A DNA stretch of 64,000 nucleotides from Lamellibrachia satsuma (GCA_033239005.1 BSQZ01000015.1:9064001-9128000), one strand, 5' to 3'; shown: positions 46,128 through 57,475, numbered from the stretch's first letter. Made by a program: numbers and translations. The notes: a model not told the origin generated them from the letters alone.

Positions 46128-46524
46128 TTAACCCATTAGGCTCCAGGATTTTATTAAAACATGCTCCCCTGTTCCCAGGATTTCTGGCAAATTTTGAGCG
46201 ATTTGTGTTAAAAAATCTATTCAATATTGACAATTACAAGTTGTTTATTTTTTAAGATTAGTTATTTCTCCACATGCATGTATACATAGAAATAGGTTAT
46301 ATTAATAAAATGTTGACATTTGATCACAATTTGCAAAGACATAATAGTAAGGTTGTTAAAACTTTGAAAGTCATTCTACCTTGCGACCAAGGAGTGACAC
46401 AATTTTGTAGCGTTTAGTTCAGTGTAGTTATTCGATAGGATTTTTTTTAATACAGGATGGCGGCGGCCGTTCCAGGACTGCACAGAGCGGCCGGCTGCGG
46501 CCGTTGTGGGGTCTAATGGGTTAA
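46128..46524. mobile_element. piggyBac-like MITE, 397 bp including TTAA sites
   Basis: The left end is ttaa followed by cccattaggctcc. The right end is ggggtctaatggg followed by ttaa. TTAA duplications with CCC/GGG-starting inverted repeats are the hallmark of piggyBac-type elements. No transposase frame; one end carries a very GC-rich subterminal block (gcggcggccgttccaggact) at 46460-46480. Confidence 0.85.
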
Positions 46525-46839
46525 CAAGGCCAGCAGTCAGTTTAACTAGGCTGTCATTTTTGGTTTTAGGATTGGCGGAAATCAAAGTGACTGGCTCGTG
46601 AACATAACATAGAACCGTGAATAGTAATTGAGAATCCAATGGAAATCCCGTTTAATAAGAAAAAAAAACAATACAGTAAATACAGAACCATATATAGTAA
46701 TACATCACAGGTGATTTAATACAAGAATTGTCAGCTCACCCATGTGGCAGTGCAGATCCTGTAGTTTGTATCATGATTTGACAGATCAACGAAGATTCAG
46801 TTCCGCGAATTCACAGGAGAATACACCGATATAATCACG

Positions 46840-47370
46840 GTGATGATATATCAGGATGTGTTCCACTATGGTACATCAATATATGGACCCAACCTCATCT
46901 GTTGTATTGGGTTGGCTTGCCCACCAGACGAGGCAGCAACGAAAAGACGTCACACGGCGCAGTTGAATGTGATGTCAGCGGAAGTGTCAGAGTCTATAAG
47001 TTTAAGCCTTGAAGAGAGGGTTGATTTGTACCCAGAAGAAAGAGTGGCAGCGAACGTGGTGGGGTCACACGGATCAGGAAAACGAGACGACAGCGTACGG
47101 GTCTACGTCACATGGAATGAAGGCGAACAGGAAGACGTCATGTGGATCAATCAAACGAGATGGTAGCGGACATGACGGCGTCACACGCATACAGTCACGT
47201 CACGCGTGGCATTGTTTTGAACAGTGATACAACGAAGCTGAACACACCCACGCCACGGGTGGTTCAAGCCCAGACAACGCATAAATGGCAACGAATATCG
47301 GGGGCACTAGAAGCTCCGTCAAGTGAAGTCAGGTTGACAATAAGATGCCTCGACGGAGAAGAATGTTGAA
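46840..47370 (+). other. GC-richer open stretch in the right arm, product unknown
   Basis: Overlapping frames of 108, 72 and 75 codons lie on the plus strand. The left-arm equivalent (12740-13250, minus) does not keep the same frame, so codon-level conservation is absent. Downstream at 47528 the plus strand has aaataaa, a polyadenylation-signal-like word. A solo LTR or a non-coding transcript are possible readings. I cannot decide. Confidence 0.25.
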
Positions 47371-48380
47371 TTATATTCGTTATTCGAAGATTTGAGGAAG
47401 AGTGGTTAACTCTTCTCTTGTAGTTGTATAGGCTAGTAGTTGTAGTACTACTTAGTCTTAGCAACCATGTACACAAGGTTGAATCGAGTTACTTTACGAT
47501 GGAGTTGCAGCCATAAGACATGTGCGAAAATAAATCAGTTGTTCGTCTCAAGCCCATGTCTCGGAGAAGAGAATATTAAGCAACGTTGTAGCACTGCACA
47601 CATTAATCGTCTGCTTCTAAATTCGTGCACATTTCGTTAAATACTACGGCGGCCATATTGTGCCGGAAGTCTAACTAACCAATAGCAGAGCTTAATGCAA
47701 CCTAAACCATCCCTAGGATTGCGACATCAAGTTCCTAGGACTTCGAAGTTAAGCCCCATACAAAACTTCAGTTCTCGTATCGCCGCATTAGTGCCATTAC
47801 CTAACCGACCAACAATCTTCACATACCCCAAAAACCCTCAAATTACACCTATTTCTTAAAAAAAATTAATATCAAAATCGCTGCATTGATGCGATAACAA
47901 CGATATTAAATATATCACTCAACGTCTACAATTTAATGCGTTATATTAATAAAACGAATATTCCGAGCTGTCTGGCATCTGTCAAAGCCAAGGTGTGAAG
48001 TAATTTGTCGCACTTTGCTTGCCTGCTGAACAACAACTGGCTAGTTCATGTATTGATATTATTTTACCTTCACTAAATGTGATTCACAAGGATACTATCG
48101 TATCAGTCACGTCAAACCGGTTCTACACATACTAAATTTGACCATCCTAACCGAAGGAATAATGCTCAAATTTATAATAGTACAAATTCACTCAACTAGT
48201 TATATCTTAGTCACCAAGTGGCACCCTTGCATTTTGTAAATATAACGCACCGTCGATGGCAGCACTATGACTTAGACTACCGTGTGTACCCTACTAGTGT
48301 AAATTCTTTTAATATAAATAAATGAACAAGGGGCAGAAAATAAACCCAGAATCATTCTCCCAAACCACTTTGTGACATAG

Positions 48381-48457
48381 GCGAGAAGTCAGTTTAGTTA
48401 AGCCAGCAGTCAATTTAATTAGGCCAGTTGTCAATTTAGTTAGGCCAGCAGCCCGTC
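48381..48457. repeat. 22-bp tandem repeats in the right arm
   Basis: Mirror of 11544-11665: units of agtttagttaggccagcag with small changes. Confidence 0.75.
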
Positions 48458-49556
48458 ATCATAGGTCACATAAGCTAAACTTGGGTTATGTTTAGTTAGA
48501 CCACGGCCACGGGTCAGTGAAGTTACATCTGATCTTAATAAAGACGTCCAGACCAATTTCTGCTGCTCTTTTTCCTCTTCCACAGGTATTACAAACTTCC
48601 CTTTCTTAATGTTACCTCAGTATTTGCTCAAATGGATTATGCCATTGAATTTGTGGATTTTTCGTTGTCTATATGTAATTGAGACAATTAATAATTAACA
48701 TTGTGCTAATCTATTTGAGCGATTCCATAATTTCGGTACATTTTGTGTCCTTGGTAATGGCAATTTTTTAACACAATAAAAATCGAAATACATTTTTAAA
48801 AACTATACAGATATATCCGTATACATTTTATGTAACAATTTATTAAATGGTTTTGCTAATAACTTTAAAAAGTAAAAAATAAAACATGCGTTTTTTATGT
48901 CAACCATATAAAAAATCGTCTGTCCGGAGAATTAAGTCGGATAATGATATTCCCTGAAGTCCGTGTAATTTAAAAAATGTTGGCAGTCTAGACTCACTGG
49001 GAACTCAAACAAATAGTAATGCAGGTATACCGTAATACATCTTCCACATTGTGCATTTAAGTGATATTGCGCACAATTAATTACACGTTTCATTTTGTTT
49101 CACTTGTCCGGACATTTTAAGTCCACTCATCACGCACCCAAGTTTACCGTATAAAAACTGTATGCCCGTATCTTATAATTGAAATTAGTACGGCAGATGG
49201 CAGCACACAATACTGGCGGGAAATTGTTCTGAGAAGAACGGCGTGCAGAATTTGTCGTAAGTAAAATCTTACTTTTGGCGATCTTTTACATTCTGACCTA
49301 ATCATGAAAACGACCACCTAGAGCACCTACCGTAAAAGCGATGTGACAAGGCGTCGTTCAGTTTCACCAAAACTGTGTGCGGCATCGCTGCTATGTCTAT
49401 GATTGAAATCAAACGTCGTACGATTATGCATATCTGTGTTTTAATTGTGCATGCGTGCGCGCTTCATTGCGTGTAATTATGTATAATATTTATTATGTCT
49501 CAGTATTACTTGTATTTTTCTGTGTGCTATATATGACATGTCATATTCTTAGATAA

Positions 49557-50103
49557 TTAGTTTTATTCATATTATCATCAGATTGTGTTATATATGTATT
49601 TTAAGTATCTCCGAATGGACTTTCTCGAGATTTACGGCGCAATTTTAATACCAACTAAAACTGCCTTTTTAAATACAGTAATTACGTTTGCACCAGTATT
49701 AACGCTCAATTTAATGAATACTATCAAATCTTATACAAATGACCTTAATAAACATATTACTATTACTTTGTTGCAAAATTAGTTACTAGTATCTGTTGAT
49801 ACCACTTATTTCTCTAGATATCAACGTTTGCTACCTCCCATAATCGGTATGAAGTTAAACACAAAATAAGACACATGCGCGTAGATTGCAACATATAATG
49901 CATTCTTCAGGAAAAGTAACGTGTTTTTATTCCGCAGGTAGATGTTTCATACATAAAAAAATTTATTGTTAAAACAACATCACACCCAGACATCACATCA
50001 TATTAATACATGTAATCATCACCATTTATTTAATTTACTTTAACTTATAAAATTTTACGAGTTGCGGTACACACGCTTGCAGTACACGCACGCTTGCAGT
50101 ACA

Positions 50104-50147
<44 letters not shown>

Positions 50148-50490
50148 CATGTATATGGTGCAAACCGAGGACACCGGAGTAGACCCAACCAACCGGGGAC
50201 TTCGTTAATAACAGACCGACATAGTTATTGGGTTATCATATGTAAGCATTCATGTTAGTGATTTAAAAAACTGTAATTTTTAATAAATCATAATTTTTAA
50301 TCACCGGACATTCAGAACGAGGACACATACAATACACACAGTCTGTGTTGGTTACTATCTATATGTGGACTTGTGTATATATAGGTTAATGCACGGCACA
50401 CCGTTCTTTAAATATATGTTATGCAGGAATTAGTTGTATGAAACAGTGTATTTATAATTGCGCCATTTGTTTGAATATTCAGTCCCGTAG
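49557..50490. other. No gene; (ACGC)n microsatellite
   Basis: An uninterrupted (acgc)n run occupies about 50101-50148, with related imperfect units from 50070. The remainder is AT-rich and unassigned. Confidence 0.7.
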
Positions 50491-50497
50491 CTTTATC

Positions 50498-50562
50498 GGG
50501 GAAATGGCCAAGACGTTGCTTAAATTAGATCGATAACAGGTTGTGTTTGAGCCATGCAGGAC
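50498..50562 (+). other. tRNA-like SINE head, decayed
   Basis: gaaatggccaagacgttgct (50501) resembles the A-box end of a Ser/Leu-type tRNA (atggccgagtggttaagg), and aacaggttgtgtttgagcc (50535-50553) resembles its B-box arm (ggttcgagcc type) with small changes. The spacing is close to that of tRNA-derived SINEs. No tail or target duplication was identified. Confidence 0.3.
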
Positions 50563-50599
50563 GCGATACGCTTGCTTTTACTTTTGTCGCGTAACACTG

Positions 50600-52510
50600 A
50601 AGACTGAGCAACATCTGTGTCCCGTGATTTTCTTCAATGCCGTACACAGTGGAGTGGTTCTGATACTGCCGAGACAAGTTTAGAAATCCTGTATAACGCC
50701 ATTTTTCTTTCGTATGCGAGTATTTATAATGCGACGCCTACTTGATAATGCATCATCTTATGAATAAAGTCAGACACATGCGGACACGCGACTGACGTTA
50801 GTTGTTGTCAGAACTCGGGGAGAGGGGATAATTGCAAGGTTATACCATGCATTACCTTTTACAAAACAATATGGTATTTTACCATGGAATACGATGGTAT
50901 ATTTTTATAAGGGCGGTAAAGTAATGAAAATGCTATACAGATTTATACACAATTTGAAGATAAAATACAGACTTCAACCAAACAAATGTGACAGGTCTGT
51001 TTTAATCGCTGGACGACAGCGTCGGATGTAATCTCGAACTGTCGTCGGTCAGGCACGTGCTTCTAATAAGTGCTTTGCTGGAATGCGCACGCATATCAGA
51101 TTACAAATGGATCGGTCAGATGCAACTTAGTTACCCCATGGGGGTTGGTGTAACACTTAGGATGGCGTCACGCATGACATTAAACGCATAATTTGCTAAG
51201 ACAATCTTATCGTAAGGATCACAGGAAGTATAAGGAAACGTTCTTAGCCGCAATTAAAAAAAAATTGTCAGATGTATGTTAAAATTTGTTCACTGAATAT
51301 ATATATTTGCCTTTGTTAACCGTATTAATGCACACGTTCAGTGTCAATGCCACTGGCAGCTTTATAACATACATTAAGAATGAGAATATGTTGATAGCAA
51401 AATATACCAACGAACTAGAATAAAACTTCAAGAGATTCGAAAATAAATTAATTAATTATCACTTAGGTAATCATATAACCTAAATCGAATAACCTCATGT
51501 TAAACACAGCCCAAATTTAAATAAGATATCCCTACCCTCATGTTACTCAACAGCCTTATTGCACGACCAGGCATCAACCACCCAAACCCTACCCCTTACA
51601 TTCTTCCCAAATTGCTAAACAATCAAAAGAACGAACAATCAAGAATTCGAAAAGCAATTTGCTTAGGTATATAAAGATTCAGCATGAAGAAGAGGAAGTG
51701 GGTATTTCACTAGTATGGAAAAAGAAACTATTTCCAATTGTGTTGGTGTCTAATTTGGAGAAACTGATTGCTATGCTTTCGCAAGCATCTAGTAGTGTGT
51801 TTGGTGTATTAATATAATCTACATATCTATCAAGGTGTGTCCCATCTTATCTAATATGCAGAATCTTCTGACTTTTCTTGTTTGGGGGTTTCGCATCCAA
51901 TGTCTGTAAGGAGTAATTAACTATTACTATTTAACTGATTATTTTGTGTAATTGCATGCATGCAAACATTTGTAAAAGCAAAAGTAGCAGGTAATATGTG
52001 GCAACGCCACGCAGGGGAGGGTTTGGGAGGTGGGTTTCCCCTCCAACATGCAGATTTTGTAATTAGGTTCTTTTAGGTTCACTGCAGCCTGGAGTATCAT
52101 AGCAATGTGGCATGCATCCCAACCTTTTGAACATTGCATGTTCCCGGAAATATTTTTTCAAGCTGCACGATTTTGCTTCGGATGTATTCTGATTCAGGAA
52201 ATTTATTAAACATAAGTTTCTTCTGAAATTTTCCAATTTTTACTTTAGTAAATGCCATTCATAATACAAACCTGAAACTATATAAACAGATGAAACAGAC
52301 TCACATTCATGAGTCTGTTCCAACTGGCGAACTGTTCCGCATAGTGAAGGTATGCGCTCTGCCGTTGTAATTATAATAATAATTATTACTGCTATTAGTG
52401 TAGTGCTGAGCGGGAGCCCTGCTGACATTTCAGGAAGATTTACAGTGTTGGGCGGGAGGTAGAGGGTGATTTTTTTTGGTCAGTAGAGTTGCGATGCTTG
52501 ATGTGGCATT
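50600..52510. other. No recognisable gene
   Basis: Mostly AT-rich DNA with some GC-richer patches (50950-51100). No long frames, and no copies elsewhere in the window that I could find. Confidence 0.5.
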
Positions 52511-52512
52511 TC

Positions 52513-52706
52513 AGCTTCAAAGGGTAATCAAACAGCGTTAGTAAAAGAATAGTGTAGATTGCATTTAAAAAAATACTAGTTCTCCATGAGGCCGATAAAT
52601 TAATGAAACAATCCAGAACAGATTATATACTGATTGTGTTAATGCCATCAGTATGAGTACGTTTGAATATAAAATTGACAAACATCTTATAAGGGCGAGC
52701 TACACT
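52513..52706 (+). pseudogene. CR1/Jockey-like LINE, copy 3 (internally deleted 3' remnant)
   Basis: cttcaaagggtaatcaaa matches the 'ASKGNQ' codons of copy 2. It then jumps to the C-terminal region (gcgttagtaaaagaatagtg, tgattgtgttaatgccatca, ataaaattgacaaacatctt, aagggcg). About 350 bases of the RT are missing at the join. It is more diverged than copies 1 and 2. Confidence 0.75.
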
Positions 52707-52768
52707 TAAATTACGGGAATCCAGCGACGTTTATTTCACCCTCCGCGCCGCTGACAGGCCAGGGAGCA

Positions 52769-53038
52769 ATGGGGATATTCTATCAGACAGGCTCGACGAA
52801 CACTAGTCTGGATGCTCGCACAACCCCATCGGCACAACACAACATCGAGAACCCTAAAGATACAGGGACAAACAACCCCCGATGGTGCAAACCAACAACA
52901 GGGACGCCAGGAACACCAATGGGCATCAAGTTTCGTAAGAAAAGCATCATGATTTTACAAAACAAGAACGTAAATTTAATGTTAAAGAATATCGGGCATT
53001 GGACGGGCAATATAATACATGGCATATCTTGGTCTTAG
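52769..53038 (+). CDS. Unidentified 89-codon open frame
   Basis: The first half is GC-richer than its surroundings and Thr/Pro/Asn-rich (SAQHNIENPKDTGTNNPR). It has no motif I know. An open frame on the opposite strand of nearly equal length suggests a compositional effect. Confidence 0.15.
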   Translation: MGIFYQTGSTNTSLDARTTPSAQHNIENPKDTGTNNPRWCKPTTGTPGTPMGIKFRKKSIMILQNKNVNLMLKNIGHWTGNIIHGISWS

Positions 53039-53056
53039 TCACGCAATCGGACTTAC

Positions 53057-53086
53057 CGTTCGTTCGCCACGACTTGAAGTTTCCAT
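53057..53086 (-). CDS. Possible first coding exon (10 codons) with a strong splice donor
   Basis: The minus strand reads ATG, then codons for METSSRGERT, followed at once by gtaagt (53056-53051), a consensus 5' splice site. The DNA upstream on that strand (53090-53170) is GC-richer, as 5' UTRs often are. No downstream exon was recognised, so this rests on one signal only. Confidence 0.2.
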
Positions 53087-53300
53087 TTCTTAACCTCTAT
53101 GTCTTCGTCGATTCGCGTTTGCACGCTGCCGCGTTTGCACACAGTTACGCGATGATAAGAACACTTGATACTTATTGATACTCTGGTTCATCTAATGCTG
53201 TGAAACACTTGAGTAATGGAACTGAAGTTAATGGTAATGTGACCTATTCATCACACAAGGTTTATTCACTGTATTATATCGCCCGAAATTCTTTAACATT

Positions 53301-53305
<5 letters not shown>

Positions 53306-53336
<31 letters not shown>

Positions 53337-53352
53337 CTGATATATATATATA
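53306..53352. repeat. (TA)n microsatellite
   Basis: Two TA runs separated by gctga, directly left of the 41-bp minisatellite. Confidence 0.95.
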
Positions 53353-53356
53353 TCCC

Positions 53357-54105
53357 TCCGCTCAGAGGGAAGCGGAAGGTTGAGACCCTTGCCTCCTTCC
53401 CTTCAGAGGAAAGCGGAAGGTTGAGACCCTTGCCTCCCTCCCCTCAGAGGAAAATGGAAGGTTGAGACCCTTGCCTCCTTCCCCTCAGAAGAAAGTGGGA
53501 GGTTGAGACCCTTGCTTCCCTCCCTCAGAGGGAAGTGGAAGGTTGAGACCCTTGCCTCCTTCCCCTCAGAGGAAAGTGGAATGTTGAGACCCTTGCCTCC
53601 TTCCCCTCAGAGGAAAGTGGAATGTTGAGACCCTTGCCACACTCCCCTCAGAGGAAAATGGAAGGTTGAGACCCTTGCCTCCTTCCCCTCAGAAGAAAGT
53701 GGGAGGTTGAGACCCTTGCTTCCCTCCGCTCAGAGGGAAGTGGAAGGTTGAGACCCATGCCTTCCTCCGCTCAGAGGAAAGTAGAAGGTTGAGACCCTTG
53801 CCTCCCTCCCCTCAGAGGAAGGTAGAAGATTGAGACCCTTGCCTCCTTCCCTTCAGAGGAAAGTGGAAGGTTGAGACCCTTGCCTCGTACCCCTCAGAGC
53901 AAGGTGGAAGGTTGAGACCCTTGCCTCCCTCCCCTCAGAGGAAAATGGAAGGTTGAGACCCTTGCCTCGTACCCCTCAGAGGAAAGTGGAAGGTTAAGAC
54001 CCTTGCTTCCCTCCCCTCAGAGGAAAGTGGACGGTTAAGACCATTGCCTCCTTCCGCTCAGAAGAAAGTGGATGGTTAAGACCCTTGCTTCCATCCCCTC
54101 TGTGA
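53357..54105. repeat. 41-bp minisatellite, about 18 units
   Basis: The unit is close to ctccctcccctcagaggaaa, then gtggaaggttgagaccctt, then gc. Units differ by scattered substitutions and a few single-base indels. One strand has alternating pyrimidine-rich and purine-rich halves. Each unit contains a pyrimidine tract followed by cag|agg, like a 3' splice site. The period is not a multiple of three, so it does not encode a repeat protein. Confidence 0.95.
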
Positions 54106-54159
54106 ATCCATGATGTTGAAGGCTTTAGCAAACCATCCCAATTGTGTTTGCTTCAAATA

Positions 54160-55215
54160 TTAATATTTTCTATTTTTTTCCTGTGTCCTACTCATGATGG
54201 ATTTGCCCATATTAGTGTTCTCTACTATAATACATTCAAACCCTTCTTCGCAAGCTGCGTATATAATAGTATAATGATGTATCAGCCTCTTCGAGGGTCG
54301 ATTCGAGTAAATGGACATAGGATGATTCTGCTGTAGTTTCATCAGTAAAAACTCCAGATTTGACTAAATCATAATTTGGCAGTTTATTTTCACTAAAAAA
54401 TTATGTAAGATTATGTTTATTACCTGCGAGGTCGATGAATTGTTTCCAGTTGACCAGTAAAGGAACGTCTCTGCCATCAATCTTACGATGGATAGGCCTG
54501 CTTTGACTTGCTCGTATTGTTCGGATTCCTGATTTTGTTGACTCTTTCTGGTACATGTCAAAGACAACATCTACCCGTGTGCATTTCTCACAAAAATGCA
54601 CAAGGGTAGATTTAGTTGGCAGGGTTTCAACGCTCACATCTTGCTCTAGGAGCTTTCCAAGTGCAGCCTTGTTTGTGGATTATAGATTTCCAGCTGTGTC
54701 TGCTATAGCGAATGGAACTGATGAAAGTTCATGACACAATAGCTTCTTAAGGTTTATCTCACGCCCTGCATATTTGGCCACAAGACGTTGCTGAAAGAGC
54801 ACCTTTTCAGCCTTTATTGTTTACACTTATTTCAGGTCTATCTTGTTCTCAACAATAACATTTTTGAGACTAACGCTTTGTAATTGTTTCAGCTTCACGT
54901 TGAAATCCACTTCCCTTTTACATAGCCGAGTTTCCAATGAACATTTTGATCTTGTCTTCTCAATGTTGTTTGAGGTGTGAGCAAAAGCTTTGATGCTTTC
55001 AGGTGCAATGTGCCGAGTCGCAAAACCGGTCTACAGTTGGTAGACCAGCTTTTGAATATCGTCTTTGTCCCTTTTGATTCTTGAAGTGCTGACATCCTTG
55101 TTTGTAGAAGGTGCATACTGTGCATCATCTATAGTTAAGCCCAAACATGAAGAACATATCGTCGATGCGCGTCCAACAAAGGCGGGACATTGCACTGTGT
55201 GTTTGTGCACCAAGA
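54160..55215 (-). pseudogene. Pseudogene of an uncharacterised mobile-DNA-associated family (conserved acidic motifs)
   Basis: Minus strand, 5' to 3': GRASTICSSC and DVSTSRIKRDKDDIQKLVYQ (near 55080); a worn middle; AKYAGREINLKKLLCHELSS, VPFAIADTAGNL, an in-frame stop (54680-54682), STNKAALGKLLEQDVSVETL; CTRVDVVFDMYQKESTKSGI (54570); NWKQFIDLAGNKHNL; a further shift, LESTLEEADTSLYY, then YAACEEGFECIIVENTN (54262-54220). I recall this order (SRIxRDxxDVxKLV, LLxxELSxVPFALA, VDVVFDVYxxxSIKNAER, THEEADTRxxLHAxYA) from proteins abundant in coral, mollusc and other genomes. The paired acidic motifs suggest a PIN/FEN-like nuclease fold, which is inference. Two or more shifts and the stop make it dead. 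Confidence 0.7.
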
Positions 55216-55229
55216 TTCACCACGGTGGC

Positions 55230-55470
55230 GAAGGTGGAGGAAATGTCCAGCTGGCGCATGCCCGTCTTTCGGGCTTGCCTTGCGGGCCCGGCACTTGCCT
55301 GGCTCGCAGCCCGGCCTCGGCCCTCTTAATCGCATAGACGCCTCATGCTTGCGGTTTTCGCTCGCAGAGGATATCCATGCGACGCAGAAGGTGGATATCG
55401 ACCTCATCCAGGACATGCACGACATCCTGAATCACAGCGTTGGCGTATCCTCACCGAAATAAGAATGAAA
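55230..55470. other. GC-rich patch
   Basis: About 240 bases of much higher G+C than the flanks (for example gcgggcccggcacttgcctg), open in several frames on both strands. It lies just upstream of the preserved part of the pseudogene at 54160-55215. It may be the family's N-terminal region or a foreign insertion. I do not recognise any product. Confidence 0.5.
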
Positions 55471-55699
55471 ACAAAGATTGTCTTTGATTGACTTAGTTGC
55501 TCCCGCCTTTATAGACGCATGAGGCATTTGAAATATTCCACCCAGATCTCTTGTTCGTTAACATTCTGACGTCACTCCATATGTTGTTGACCATGAATAA
55601 ATGGTCAATGATTCATTGGATGTCGATAGAACTACCAAGGTTAGGTGAAGTTTTCAAATGATCAAAACATCTGTGGATAGGTGGCCTGTCAGCATGTTT

Positions 55700-57475
55700 T
55701 AATCTTCTTTTCACTGATTACAAGTCTTAAACCATCAGCGTATCTGTCAACATTGTTAAGGCATTGGATGGTGTCTGAGAGGGCGTCATCAGCGAACGTC
55801 CAACCCATACAATCCCTTCGTCATCTCTGATTTGCCAGCCGCATGACCCAATCGTTTGCCACGACGAAGATAAAAGGTTTGTCTGACACCAGTAACCACA
55901 TGGAACCAGTCACTGTAGCATTTTTTGTTTTTATTTTCGATTGTTGATACAATCTTTCGAGAGATTCCTTATGTGATCCGTTCATTTTCCACATGGAGGG
56001 TCTGTGTTGGATGCTGTCGAATGGTTTGGTGAAGTTTATGAAACTAATTGCGAGGGGTAACTGGTATTCTTGATATTTCTATATGATGCGTCTGAATGTG
56101 AATATTTGCTCAGTACAGCATATTTTGGCCTAAAGCCTGCATATTCCTTACGCCGTCTACAATATCTCGCATTCGGTTCAGTATCATCTGGCAGTAAACA
56201 GTTCCAGTTATCATTCAGGTTTTTTTTCCTGTGTCACAGGTCCATGGTGAAGAATGGTGTGTCACCACAACGCCAGTAGGCGCACAATTATTTTTCAGTC
56301 GCATGAACAATGGGAATACCAGAAGAACCTATACGACACACTGCTTATAAGGAAGGGTATGCTGTACGCCGGTATAAAGGATGGACACTGCACTGCAAAA
56401 GTATCTAAACGACTCTTTGGGCATCAGTACGTGGTCAACTGAATGGGTGGCTAATGGCTTTGGATAATGAGGTGACAAGTCTCATCGACAAAAAACCATT
56501 GTAGGCTATTAAAACGAAAGCGGTGGTATAAAAGCTCTTTGCACCAGCTACTGCGCCTGTTGGACTGTCTGAAAAGAAGCTCCCTTCTGATTTTGGTGTT
56601 CGGTTACAAATCGAGTTTAAAGGGATCGCCGGCGTGCAACCAGTGTGGTCTCTCCATTAGTGCCAGCTTAAAAGTGATTCAAACAGTGTCTTTATAAGTC
56701 TACGTTGAACTGCTGCGTTTCTTTCGAGCGTAAGCCCAGAGAAGCTTAATGTTGCAAGCGGTGCAACGGTTGCCCTGGCAAAGAGGTTGCAGCAGTTACC
56801 CTTGTCGTTTCGAATGTGCTAATCTTGCTGCAACGCAGACTGTCGCTATACGTTGTGATACATGAGAGTGACCGGGGCGTCTGGTAAGTGTTCCTTTTGT
56901 CTCATGAATAGTAGCTCTTAGGTTGAGGTCACGAACAGCCTGGCGGCTCACAAGGATAAGGTCATCTGGTCGCCAGTGTTCACAAACTGCGTCCACCCCA
57001 AACAGTTTGGGAGAGCTTTTCGCGTTTCTTGATATTGGAAAGTTTGATGCGTTTGATATTGGAAAGTTTGATGCATTTGTTGTCGACGATGATTTCCTCG
57101 TAGTGGTCTACATGTCCTAGAAGTCAGTACTGGGACCTCACGTGCGATTGGTGGAGATTGGCACTGGTCACCGCAACAAATCACCAGGACTGATCTCTGA
57201 TCTGGCTTTTCAAGAAATGTTTCAAGGTTATGGCAGAATACCGTGCGTCCCAGATGATGACCCAGCGGAACTACGTCCGGGCAATTGGGGGCCGTTGTGT
57301 ACAATAGTTTCAATCGGGTCAGAATACATCGGTTAAATGCATCACTGACTAGTTTCAAACGCGTTGATAGTACTCGATGTTTCATCTGATCTCTCACTGG
57401 TGCTGTGAACGGTTGAATACTACTCAAAGAATGCTCGCCCGATTCTTCAAACGGTTTCAATAGTTCCGCAACCAC
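55700..57475 (-). pseudogene. Decayed LINE ORF2 (possible endonuclease end, and RT)
   Basis: Minus strand. 57475-56700 is a worn region with CEPPGCS and YSDSLRCSKI, then SKETQQFNVDL, loosely following the C-terminal half of an APE-type endonuclease and linker. 56050-55990 reads FINFTKPFDSIQHRPSMW, the RT (F/Y)-x-D-F-x-K-A-F-D-S block with altered residues. 55900-55830 reads VANDWVMRLANQ. 55810-55785 reads WTFADDAL, the catalytic box. Then DTIQCLNNVDRYADGLRLVI. The arrangement fits the LINE type with V-x-D-W-V-M-R and F-A-D-D-I-A-L-L. Many stops; not active. Confidence 0.65.

Larger units (their letters stand above)
44874..49556 (-). repeat. Right outer arm of the giant inverted repeat
   Basis: Reverse-complement partner of 10326-14859, and about 150 bases longer. 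It keeps the full piggyBac-like MITE where the left arm has a remnant, and lacks the 140-bp insert present at 10550-10695. The outer end cttagataa is at 49548-49556. The bases outside do not match those outside the left end beyond a possible TA. Confidence 0.9.

Noticed and set aside
10326..49556. Maverick/Polinton or a viral integrant
   Set aside because: No protein-primed polymerase, packaging ATPase, capsid, or retroviral-type integrase belonging to such an element was found. The integrase pieces present are Ty3/gypsy.
10326..49556. Pure assembly artefact (contig joined to its own reverse complement)
   Set aside because: The arms carry independent indels (140-bp insert, MITE deletion, different inner breaks), which a mis-join would not create.
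50498..50562. Functional tRNA gene
   Set aside because: It cannot be folded into a full cloverleaf and the box sequences carry mismatches. At most it is a SINE head.
53357..54105. CRISPR-like regular repeat array
   Set aside because: The units are contiguous 41-bp repeats without unique spacers, in eukaryotic DNA. It is a minisatellite.
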